Positions 5,949 to 12,671 of a DNA stretch of 13,621 bases are shown here, piece after piece. The translations under genes and the position numbers were made by a program. The stretch's first letter is position 1, and the number at the start of each line of letters is the position of its first letter. The stretch is from positions 1 through 13,621 of the forward strand of contig LIAL01000029.1 in the NCBI GenBank assembly GCA_001437625.1, written 5' to 3'. The notes below the pieces were generated by a model, which was not told where the DNA came from, made no database searches, and worked only from the letters and a program-made list of their open reading frames with translations. The DNA comes from Nitrosopumilus sp. BACL13 MAG-121220-bin23 (GTDB lineage Archaea; Thermoproteota; Nitrososphaeria; Nitrososphaerales; Nitrosopumilaceae).

Positions 5949-6463
5949 ATAGATATTCAGCAATCACGTTAGTTGCAATAATTATAATCATCATTCCATT
6001 TGTATATTCAGGATTAAATATTATCGGAGCTAATCAATTAGAATATAGATGGAATAATAATGTAGAAGGATTTTCATTTTTTGAAATGTCAAATAATGGA
6101 GAAGTGGAATTTTGCAATCCAATGTTATTTTCTACAAGTTTTCAAAAATTTGAAATAACATCATTTTATGATGCAAAAAACATAGGTGAATTTGAAATTA
6201 ATTCATCAATGATTGAATCACAATCATCATCAATACAAGCGGGTAGTTTTTCAACTGAAGAATTTCAATCTACTCAGCACATGTTCATGACATTAGATTA
6301 TGAATTTAATGGAGGTGCAGTAAGAATAGATCCTAACAAATTCATAGTACTGGTAACAATTGAAACCCCAATAATAGGAATAATCCCATATTCAAATACA
6401 ATTCAGATTTCAGGATTTGAATTAGATCAAATTATGAATAATAAAGAATTAACTTGTAACTAA
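5945..6463 (+). CDS. Membrane-anchored extracellular protein, possibly LEA14/WHy-like fold, function unknown
   Basis: A 172-residue protein with one N-terminal hydrophobic segment (about 7-23), either a signal anchor or a signal peptide. The rest is beta-rich. The order VEFCNPM (54-60), a FEITSFYDAKNIGEF strand pair, polar Ser/Gln stretch SSSIQAGSFSTEEFQ, then VLVTIETPIIGIIPYS and a final strand, is reminiscent of LEA14/WHy beta-sandwich domains, in which an NP follows the second strand; this is a weak visual match. C57 and C171 are the only cysteines and could pair. The 4-bp ATGA overlap with the upstream gene indicates an operon. The 3' end overlaps the convergent gene by 4 bp. Confidence 0.6.
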   Translation: MNRYSAITLVAIIIIIIPFVYSGLNIIGANQLEYRWNNNVEGFSFFEMSNNGEVEFCNPMLFSTSFQKFEITSFYDAKNIGEFEINSSMIESQSSSIQAGSFSTEEFQSTQHMFMTLDYEFNGGAVRIDPNKFIVLVTIETPIIGIIPYSNTIQISGFELDQIMNNKELTCN

Positions 6464-7215
6464 TTTTTATTTTTATTAACTCTTGCAATTATTGCAAGAA
6501 CAATACCAATAACTCCTGCAATTCCCAAAGCAGTTGTAACACTCATGATTAATTCTTTAGTATATCCGGTAGAGGATGATTTTACAAGAGTAGAATCAAG
6601 AACGCATGCATTGCCTTGCAAAATAGTTCCAGGACCACATCTTTGATCTAAAATACAAATATTATTTTCAAGAATAGTTCCAGGACCACATTCATTATCA
6701 GGCATATCATTAACAATTATTTCTTCAACAATTATTTCTTCAACAATTATTTCTTCAACAATTATTTCTTCAACAATTATTTCTTCAACAATTATTTCTT
6801 CAACAATTATTTCTTTAACAGAATTATTAAATCCAGAACCAATAATTTCTAAATCAACAGTACCGGATGGAACTGTAATAATTAAACTTCTACTTTGTGA
6901 AGTAGTTTGAATTTCTTCGGAAATTGCTTTATCGTTATCAGCTAAAATAAAAAAAAGATCATCAACATTATCATAAATAGAATCAAAGAATGAACGTTTT
7001 AATTCCACATTTAGTGTTCCAGTGGAATCAGTAACATCAACTGAAAAAATTAAAGACATAGATTCAGTGTCAGATTCAATTCCAGTAACAGTCATACCCA
7101 CTGTAGTGTATTGAACATCAAATGAAGTACCATCAACATCAACAGAAAGAGTTTCAGCATAAACAAATGCTGTAGAAATTATAGTAAAGAAGATTAATCC
7201 AAGGGAGATTTTCAT
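6460..7215 (-). CDS. Secreted beta-sandwich protein with EIIVE repeat stalk, Cys motifs and C-terminal membrane anchor
   Basis: A 251-residue envelope protein of unknown function. In order: signal peptide MKISLGLIFF...VYA (1-20); a beta-sandwich domain (about 22-132) with the strand pattern SLIFSVDV, LNVELKRSF, FFILADND, SLIITV, VDLEIIGS, like the domain seen in many secreted thaumarchaeal proteins; a pentapeptide stalk of seven EIIV(E) repeats (135-168); two copies of a Cys motif, ECGPGTILENNICIL (175-189) and RCGPGTILQGNACVL (192-206), with C176, C187, C193, C204; and a C-terminal transmembrane helix (about 222-245) ending in a basic tail. I chose the ATG at 7215 because it gives a complete signal peptide; extension to the TTG at 7320 would add 35 residues in front of it. 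A TATA-like AT stretch lies at 7254-7263. Confidence 0.72.
   Translation of the reverse strand: MKISLGLIFFTIISTAFVYAETLSVDVDGTSFDVQYTTVGMTVTGIESDTESMSLIFSVDVTDSTGTLNVELKRSFFDSIYDNVDDLFFILADNDKAISEEIQTTSQSRSLIITVPSGTVDLEIIGSGFNNSVKEIIVEEIIVEEIIVEEIIVEEIIVEEIIVEEIIVNDMPDNECGPGTILENNICILDQRCGPGTILQGNACVLDSTLVKSSSTGYTKELIMSVTTALGIAGVIGIVLAIIARVNKNKN
6712..6815. repeat. 15-bp tandem repeat, about 7 copies, coding EIIVE
   Basis: The unit ttcttcaacaattat (plus strand) repeats without change from 6712 to 6815, six full copies plus a part, with degenerate edges at both ends. It lies within the coding frame and forms the acidic/aliphatic stalk of the secreted protein. A multiple of three keeps the frame when the copy number changes. 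Confidence 0.95.
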
Positions 7216-7380
7216 TAATGAGTTTACATTAGGAAGGCATCTAACTCGTTCAGATTTTAAATTATTGATATTTTTATTCTCTATCACAAATTTTAAACGT
7301 AAAAAAGGTCTTAAAAACAAAGAGATGATAATTAATCACGCACGGGTCAATTTTTTTATGTATTTTTAAAATTTAGGCAG

Positions 7381-7397
7381 AAAAAATTACTAAAAAA
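7381..7397 (-). terminator. Double T6 tract after serA
   Basis: Two runs of six T on the minus strand (7392-7397 and 7381-7386) begin 1 nt after the serA stop. Consistent with archaeal oligo-T termination. The rest of 7216-7380 shows only AT-rich promoter-like sequence and a small GC-rich patch (7338-7348) with no assignable role. Confidence 0.5.
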
Positions 7398-7398
7398 T

Positions 7399-8331
7399 CT
7401 AAATTACGCCACGAAGAATTTGAATAATTTTTTCACCAATCACGTTTGCAGCTAAAGATTGGGCTTCTTTTGTTTGAGCACCGATATGAGGAGTTAAAAT
7501 AACATTATCAAGTTCTGCCAATTTATTTCCAGTAGCAGGTTCTTTTTCAAATACATCCAAAGCTGCACCACCCAAAGTACCATTTTTAATTGCTTCATAC
7601 AATGCATCCTCATCAACAACACCACCTCTAGAAGTATTGATGATCTTTGCTGTTTTTTTCATTGTGGACATTTTTTCTGCATCCAAAAGATGATAAGTAG
7701 AATCTAAAAGTGGGACATGAATTGAAATATAATCAGAACTTTGTAAAAGAGTACTCAAATCAGCTTTCATCAAACCAACTTCTTTTGCAAATTCTTCATC
7801 AATTGGCATTACATCATATCCAATAATATTCATGTTCAGTCCACGTGCAAGTCGTGCAAGTCTTTTTCCAATATTACCCAAACCAATAATTCCCAAATAT
7901 TTTCCACGAAGTTCAGTTCCCTTTAGTTCTTTTTTGAGCCATTTGCCATCACGAATTGCCCTATCACCTCTAGTTGTTTGTCTTGCAAGAGATAACATGA
8001 AACCTAAAACTAATTCTGCAACAGCATTCATTGCACCCTCTACGGCATTAATTACACGAATGTTTTTTGCTTTAGCAGCTACTTGATCAACATTATCAAG
8101 TCCAACACCAACACGTGCAATTATTTTACAATTATCAGCTTTGTCAATCATTTCTTTTGTGATTGTAGTTCTGCTTCTTACAATAATGATATTAAAAGTA
8201 GAAATTTTTTCTAAAATTTGTTCAGGGGTAATTTCAGGTTCATAAGAAACCTTTAGACCATTATCTATCAAGATTTTATTTAAAACAGCATCTACTTCAT
8301 CACAAATCAATACTGAATCTTGAAAACTCAT
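7399..8331 (-). CDS. serA: D-3-phosphoglycerate dehydrogenase, short form without ACT domain
   Basis: D-isomer-specific 2-hydroxyacid dehydrogenase, most likely oxidising 3-phosphoglycerate to 3-phosphohydroxypyruvate with NAD, the first step of serine synthesis. 310 residues. The Rossmann motif GLGNIG is at 150-155 with D172 (GYD) at the end of the second strand, typical of NAD preference. Catalytic residues by family pattern are R235 (NTSRGG), E264 (DVFEKEP) and H282 (TPHIGAQT). ARVGVGLDNVD (72-82) is the phosphoglycerate-binding stretch seen in SerA. The protein stops after the catalytic core, lacking the regulatory ACT domain of long forms, so serine feedback of the classical kind is not expected. 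A glyoxylate/hydroxypyruvate reductase is the main alternative. Single gene with its own TATA box and T-run terminator. Confidence 0.88.
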   Translation of the reverse strand: MSFQDSVLICDEVDAVLNKILIDNGLKVSYEPEITPEQILEKISTFNIIIVRSRTTITKEMIDKADNCKIIARVGVGLDNVDQVAAKAKNIRVINAVEGAMNAVAELVLGFMLSLARQTTRGDRAIRDGKWLKKELKGTELRGKYLGIIGLGNIGKRLARLARGLNMNIIGYDVMPIDEEFAKEVGLMKADLSTLLQSSDYISIHVPLLDSTYHLLDAEKMSTMKKTAKIINTSRGGVVDEDALYEAIKNGTLGGAALDVFEKEPATGNKLAELDNVILTPHIGAQTKEAQSLAANVIGEKIIQILRGVI

Positions 8332-8353
8332 AATACAGTAAAATAAAATGCAG

Positions 8354-8360
8354 CATATAA
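8354..8360 (-). promoter_or_regulatory. TATA box of serA
   Basis: TTATATG on the minus strand, centred 26 bp upstream of the serA ATG at 8331. The spacing fits leaderless transcription. It lies just past the T-run that ends nirK. Confidence 0.5.
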
Positions 8361-8374
8361 TTCATTAAAAAATT

Positions 8375-8386
8375 AAAAAAAAAAAA
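8375..8386 (-). terminator. T12 terminator of nirK
   Basis: Twelve consecutive T residues on the minus strand, 4 nt after the nirK stop. The longest T-run in the window, and it separates the nirK transcript from the serA promoter. Confidence 0.7.
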
Positions 8387-8390
8387 TAAT

Positions 8391-9803
8391 TTATTGTTCA
8401 GCGAGGATTCCAGCTACTACAGGAATTACTTCCCAGAGTGGAATTACACCATTGTCTTTCAATTCAGAAGCTACTTCATCAGTGTACAAACCGTGAATGT
8501 TTAATGCAGGGTGGGCAATACTGTTGACTCCAGTTGGAGGAACGGCATCACTTGGATTGCCTAAAACATATGCATAAGATGCAACTGGTGCTGGAATAAT
8601 CTCAGCTCCGACTAGAACTGGGTTCAAGCCGAATGGATCACCTGCAACAAAGATTGTTGCTGCGCCAGTGTAAATTGCTGCATAATCATGGTTTACTGCT
8701 GCGTATACACCTGGTTCATCAAAGACCACATCAACAATCATATTTTGTGAGCCACCGAGTAACCATGTTTCAGTTGCTGCGGATTGTACTCTATTGCCTT
8801 GGACAACTCTATCCAATATTTCTCCAACAATGTGGAAGAAAACTGGTTCGTTACCTTGGTTTTCAATAAAGAGTCTCACGTGTTGATCATTTTCAACAAA
8901 TAATAGTTGAGATTGGTATTGCTCGTGTTCAAGTCCATTCCATGGTTGTGCAACAAAAATATTTTTGTTGGTATCACCATTTACAAGTAAGTTGTGTGCC
9001 ATGTTTGGTACATAACCGAATTGCATTCCGTTAACTACAGTTGCGGTGTTTTGATGACCAAACATTGCTGTTGCGTCATAATTACCGTCTGCGGTAAGGT
9101 ACAATTGATTGTATTGGAGTGTGAACTCTAGTGCATCTGCATCATAGAACTGTCTGTCTAATTCACCGCTGCCGCTAGTTTTCTCAACCATTAATTTCTT
9201 GTATCCATTAGCTGGGTCAACGATTGCAATTCCGTACATGCCGGAAAGAACGTGTTGATCCATACCTGCTAAGTGAACACCAGAACAGTGGTATTTGAAA
9301 ACACCAGCTGATTCAGCAATGTAGCAATATTGACTTGTCTCTCCTGGGTTAACAGAATCAAAGTATGTTGCTGACATTTGTGATGCGTGCATGTCGTTAC
9401 CGTGACCAGTAACTTCATCTGCTGGAATAGATAGTGTCATTTGTACAACGTCACCTTGTGTAACTCTTAATGTTGGTCCTGGGACTTGTCCATTAAAGGT
9501 CATTGCGTTGTAGGTTTTTCCTCCCATAATTGGAAGTTCGACACTTTCACCAGTTAGATTGAACTCGACGATAGTACGTCCAGTATCTGCAAGTGCACCA
9601 CAATCAGTTTCTGCGAATGCTTGAGGCATTACAAGTTGTAAACCGCCCATTTGATGAATTTGTTCAAGTACGTTGGCATCCATTTTGGAGATGTCAAGTG
9701 ATTGTCCACCATTTTGGGTTTGTGTGTATGTGCTTCCGAATAAGGTTGCTCCCATTACAGCTACTGCTGCAATTGTGAAGAGCATACTAGTTTTCTTATT
9801 CAT
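8391..9803 (-). CDS. nirK: Thaumarchaeal copper nitrite reductase (NirK-type multicopper oxidase)
   Basis: Exported two-domain copper enzyme of the NirK family, expected to reduce nitrite to NO; highly expressed in ammonia-oxidising archaea, where NO is proposed as an intermediate. 470 residues from the ATG at 9803. Signal peptide about 1-27. By eye against bacterial NirK, type 1 copper ligands are H134, C173, H184 and M189 (SGM), type 2 ligands H139, H172 and H372 (VNHDY), and the catalytic Asp is D137 (HGNDMH). The usual second catalytic His (IGGHGD) is not obvious: the matching segment reads FHIVGEILDRV (323-333). About 80 residues (391-470) follow the second cupredoxin domain, longer than typical bacterial NirK. 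GC and codon use look richer than in the neighbours, as expected for high expression. The TTG at 9836 would add 11 residues ahead of the signal peptide and is rejected. A TATA box sits at 9823-9830. Confidence 0.92.
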   Translation of the reverse strand: MNKKTSMLFTIAAVAVMGATLFGSTYTQTQNGGQSLDISKMDANVLEQIHQMGGLQLVMPQAFAETDCGALADTGRTIVEFNLTGESVELPIMGGKTYNAMTFNGQVPGPTLRVTQGDVVQMTLSIPADEVTGHGNDMHASQMSATYFDSVNPGETSQYCYIAESAGVFKYHCSGVHLAGMDQHVLSGMYGIAIVDPANGYKKLMVEKTSGSGELDRQFYDADALEFTLQYNQLYLTADGNYDATAMFGHQNTATVVNGMQFGYVPNMAHNLLVNGDTNKNIFVAQPWNGLEHEQYQSQLLFVENDQHVRLFIENQGNEPVFFHIVGEILDRVVQGNRVQSAATETWLLGGSQNMIVDVVFDEPGVYAAVNHDYAAIYTGAATIFVAGDPFGLNPVLVGAEIIPAPVASYAYVLGNPSDAVPPTGVNSIAHPALNIHGLYTDEVASELKDNGVIPLWEVIPVVAGILAEQ

Positions 9804-9822
9804 GGTACAATTACCAATCTGG

Positions 9823-9830
9823 AATATAAA
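9823..9830 (-). promoter_or_regulatory. TATA box of nirK
   Basis: TTTATATT on the minus strand, 20-27 bp upstream of the nirK ATG. It is the closest match to an archaeal TATA consensus in the window and supports the ATG at 9803 with little or no leader. Confidence 0.65.
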
Positions 9831-9858
9831 TATCAAACCAGCATTTTCATGGTGCTAA

Positions 9859-9923
9859 CGATCTAATCTAGAGTTAAGATCGAAAAGATATCTTGGAAGC
9901 ATATTCTAGATCTATGGAATATG
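9859..9923. promoter_or_regulatory. Three regularly spaced dyads between nirK and fumC
   Basis: Dyad 1: CGATCT-N12-AGATCG (9859-9882), with TCTAGA inside. Dyad 2: AAGATATCTT (9885-9894), a perfect palindrome. Dyad 3: CATATTC-N10-GAATATG (9900-9923), with TAGATCTA inside. The outer two both span 24 bp. The centres are 9870.5, 9889.5 and 9911.5, that is 19 and 22 bp apart, near two helical turns each. They lie 29-100 bp upstream of the nirK TATA box and 43-107 bp upstream of the fumC start. Possible operator array for one or both genes; some chance palindromy is expected in AT-rich DNA. Confidence 0.4.
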
Positions 9924-9965
9924 TAGAAAACGAATGAATAATAGAAGTGAAATGGTAAAGTCAAC

Positions 9966-11327
9966 ATGGAATTTAGATTAGATCAAGATTCTCTAGGAAA
10001 GGTCAAAATTCCAGCAGATGCATATTATGGAGCATTTACAGGAAGAGCCATCAAGCAATATCACGTTACAGGAAATAAATCCCACAAAAATTTGATTGAT
10101 GCATTTGTTATGATAAAAAGATCTGCAGCAGTAGCCAATATGAAAACAAAAGCTATTGATCTAAAACGTGGAAAAGCCATAGTTTCAGCATGCGATAAAA
10201 TATTGGCAGGAAAATTTATTGATCAATTTGTTGTAGATATGATAAATTCAGGTGCAGGAACTGCGTTTAACATGAATACAAATGAAGTAATATCAAATGT
10301 GGCATTAGAAGTTCTACATAAGAAAAAAGGACAGCATGAATTCCTACATCCAAATGATCATGTAAACATGTCACAATCAAGTAACGACACATATCCAACT
10401 GCAATGCATGTTGCAATTTTGATGAATCTTAAAGAAACAATTCCTGCAATTGAAATTTTAATTAAATCATTATCTAAAAAAGCAAAAGAATTTTCAACAT
10501 TTAAAAAAATTGGAAGAACACATTTGATGGATGCATTGCCAATCACATTAGGTAGTGAATTTGCAGCTTATGCTACATCAATTACAAAAGCTAAAAACAG
10601 TATTATTTTAGCACAGAAAGAATTACAAAATGTAGCACTTGGCGGTACTGCAGTAGGTAATGGAGCAAATACACCAAAAGGATATAGAAAAATTGCAATA
10701 ACAGAACTTGCAAAAATTTCCAAGTTAACATTAAAACCAGAACCAGATATGCAATTTAGTTTACAAAGTAAATTTCCAGTTGCAAATGCATCAAGTGCAT
10801 TGAAAAACTTGGCGTTAGAAATTGGAAAAATTGCAAATGATATAAGACTAATGGCATCAGGTCCAATTGCAGGATTGGCAGAAATAGGAATTCCGGCAGT
10901 TCATGCAGGCTCATCAATCATGCCAGGGAAAGTAAATCCATCATTAGCTGAATGCATGAATATGATTTGTTTCAATGTTATTGGAAACGATACAGCAGTT
11001 TCATATGCAGCTCAAGGAGGACAATTTGAGCTTAATGTAATGCTACCAGGAATGTTAAAGTGTGTATTAGAGTCAACAGACATGCTAAAAAATTTCTTGC
11101 CAATATTTTCTGCAAATCTAATTGATGGACTTACAGCAAATAAGCAAAAACTACAAGAAAATATTGAAAATAGTCCAGTCATAGTAACACTGCTAACTCC
11201 AAAAATAGGATATTTGAAATCAGCAGAACTTTTTAAAGAATCACTAAAAACTGGCAAAACAATTAGAGAGTTAGTGGTTTCAAAAAAATTAATGAGTAAC
11301 AAAGAAATTGATTATTTATTTAAATAA
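9966..11327 (+). CDS. fumC: Class II fumarate hydratase (aspartase/fumarase superfamily)
   Basis: Homotetrameric lyase, most likely interconverting fumarate and malate. 453 residues, usual length for FumC. The superfamily signature GSSIMPGKVNPS (315-326) holds the catalytic loop and K322. Other conserved blocks: GAGTAFNMNTNEV (96-108), HPNDHVN (128-134), SQSSNDTYPT (136-145), GRTHLMDALP (183-192), GGTAVGNGANTPKGY (226-240). T185-H186 matches the Thr-His of FumC, where aspartases usually have Gln for His, and SSN (138-140) is also FumC-like; but NMNTNEV, NPKGY-like and GQFELNVM stretches look more like aspartase. I therefore favour fumarase while leaving aspartate ammonia-lyase open. The ATG at 9966 follows a weak AT-rich promoter. 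The next gene starts 3 nt after the stop, suggesting co-transcription. Confidence 0.8.
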   Translation: MEFRLDQDSLGKVKIPADAYYGAFTGRAIKQYHVTGNKSHKNLIDAFVMIKRSAAVANMKTKAIDLKRGKAIVSACDKILAGKFIDQFVVDMINSGAGTAFNMNTNEVISNVALEVLHKKKGQHEFLHPNDHVNMSQSSNDTYPTAMHVAILMNLKETIPAIEILIKSLSKKAKEFSTFKKIGRTHLMDALPITLGSEFAAYATSITKAKNSIILAQKELQNVALGGTAVGNGANTPKGYRKIAITELAKISKLTLKPEPDMQFSLQSKFPVANASSALKNLALEIGKIANDIRLMASGPIAGLAEIGIPAVHAGSSIMPGKVNPSLAECMNMICFNVIGNDTAVSYAAQGGQFELNVMLPGMLKCVLESTDMLKNFLPIFSANLIDGLTANKQKLQENIENSPVIVTLLTPKIGYLKSAELFKESLKTGKTIRELVVSKKLMSNKEIDYLFK

Positions 11328-11330
11328 ATT

Positions 11331-12599
11331 ATGGCAAAAATTTTCGTAGAAGCATACGGGTGTTCTGCAAGTTTTGCAGATTCAGAAATGATTTCAGGAT
11401 TAATTGTGAATGGAGGGCACACATTAGTAACTGATTCATCAGAATCAGATCTTAATCTTATCGTAACATGTTCAGTTAAAGATACTACTGCAAATAAAAT
11501 GATGCATAGAATAAAATCACTAAAAACAAAACCCCTAATCGTAGCAGGATGCTTACCAAAAGCAGAACAAAGTACTGTTGAAAAATTTATAGAAAACGCA
11601 AGTTTACTTGGACCAAATTCACTTGGTAAAACACTTGAGGTAATTAATTCAACATTAATGGGTAAAAAACAAATTGCTTTAGAAGATTCAGATTTATCAA
11701 AAGTAGGATTACCAAAAGTTCGACTAAATTCAGCAGTAGGGATTGTAGAAATTGCAAGTGGGTGTATGAGTGAATGTACATTTTGTCAGACTAAATTGGC
11801 TAAAGGAGATCTTACAAGTTACAGATTAGGAGACATTGTAAGACAAGTTCAAACAGAAATTAAAGAAGGATGTAAAGAAGTATGGTTAACATCAACAGAT
11901 AATGGATGTTATGGTTTGGATATTGGAACTGACTTACCAACATTAGTAAATGCAGTTTCAGAAATTCCAGAAGATTTTATGATTAGAGTTGGAATGATGA
12001 ATCCAATGTACATGCCAAGAATAAAGCAAAAACTAATAGAATCTTATGATAATGATAAGGTCTTCAAATTTCTACACATTCCAGTACAGAGTGGAAGTAA
12101 CAAAGTACTCAACGATATGAAAAGAGGTCATACATCTGAAACATTCAGGGAAATTGTAAAAAAAGTAAAAGAAAGATTTGAAAATTTTACAATTTCAACA
12201 GACATCATAGTTGGATTTCCATCAGAAACAGAAGAAGACTTTCAAAAAACTATAGCACTGTTAGATGAAACAAAACCAGATGTAGTAAATTTATCAAAAT
12301 ATAGTGCCAGACCTGGAACAGATGCTGCAGAATTAAAACAATTAGACGCAGCAGAAATTAAACGAAGAAGTAAACTAATTTATGAACAGATCAACAAAAT
12401 ATCCCTAAAAAGCAATGAAAAGTGGATCGGTTGGAAAGGAAAAGTGTTGTTTGATGAAAATACAGAAGAAGGTATCAAGGGTAGAAACTATGCTTACAAA
12501 CCTATTTCCGTGAATGATAAAGTCAGTATAGGTCAATCACATGTGGTCGAAATTACAAATGCCACTAGAAAAAGACTGATTGGTAAGATCGCAAGCTAA
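11331..12599 (+). CDS. Archaeal CDKAL1-type tRNA t6A37 methylthiotransferase (radical SAM)
   Basis: Radical SAM enzyme expected to convert t6A to ms2t6A at position 37 of ANN-decoding tRNAs. 422 residues with the full methylthiotransferase layout: N-terminal UPF0004 domain binding a second 4Fe-4S cluster through C11 (EAYGCS), C47 (VTCSV) and C74 (AGCLPK); radical SAM core with C145-x3-C149-x2-C152 (GCMSECTFC); the segment LHIPVQSGSNKVLNDMKRGH; DIIVGFPSETEEDF; and a C-terminal TRAM-like RNA-binding domain (about 360-422). The archaeal/eukaryotic (MtaB/CDKAL1) rather than RimO/MiaB subfamily is inferred from VTCSVKDTTANKM and the lineage. It begins 3 nt after the fumarase stop and is probably co-transcribed, although no functional link is known. 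Confidence 0.88.
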   Translation: MAKIFVEAYGCSASFADSEMISGLIVNGGHTLVTDSSESDLNLIVTCSVKDTTANKMMHRIKSLKTKPLIVAGCLPKAEQSTVEKFIENASLLGPNSLGKTLEVINSTLMGKKQIALEDSDLSKVGLPKVRLNSAVGIVEIASGCMSECTFCQTKLAKGDLTSYRLGDIVRQVQTEIKEGCKEVWLTSTDNGCYGLDIGTDLPTLVNAVSEIPEDFMIRVGMMNPMYMPRIKQKLIESYDNDKVFKFLHIPVQSGSNKVLNDMKRGHTSETFREIVKKVKERFENFTISTDIIVGFPSETEEDFQKTIALLDETKPDVVNLSKYSARPGTDAAELKQLDAAEIKRRSKLIYEQINKISLKSNEKWIGWKGKVLFDENTEEGIKGRNYAYKPISVNDKVSIGQSHVVEITNATRKRLIGKIAS

Positions 12600-12640
12600 A
12601 AAATTTCGATCTAAAATTTGATAAAAAAAACGTCAGAAGG

Positions 12641-12649
12641 TTTTTTATG
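12641..12649 (+). promoter_or_regulatory. TATA-like element of the FtsZ-like gene, overlapping a T6 run
   Basis: TTTTTTATG is centred 27 bp upstream of the ATG at 12672. The same T6 (12641-12646) could end the upstream fumC-methylthiotransferase transcript. This supports the ATG at 12672 over the TTG at 12618. Confidence 0.5.
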
Positions 12650-12671
12650 TAATTTACACAATAAGATTAGA

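Noticed and set aside
6712..6815. CRISPR array
   Set aside because: The 15-bp units are contiguous without spacers and lie in a coding frame.
7216..7320. N-terminal extension of the secreted protein to the TTG at 7320
   Set aside because: Would place 35 residues in front of a complete signal peptide.
7322..7356. Small RNA at a C-box-like sequence and T7 run on the plus strand
   Set aside because: No D box, no stable stem and no promoter; the C-box match is imperfect.
9804..9836. nirK start at the TTG 9836
   Set aside because: Would span the TATA box and precede the signal peptide; the ATG at 9803 fits both.
12618..12671. FtsZ-like gene start at the TTG 12618
   Set aside because: The added residues have no FtsZ similarity and cover the TATA-like element serving the ATG at 12672.
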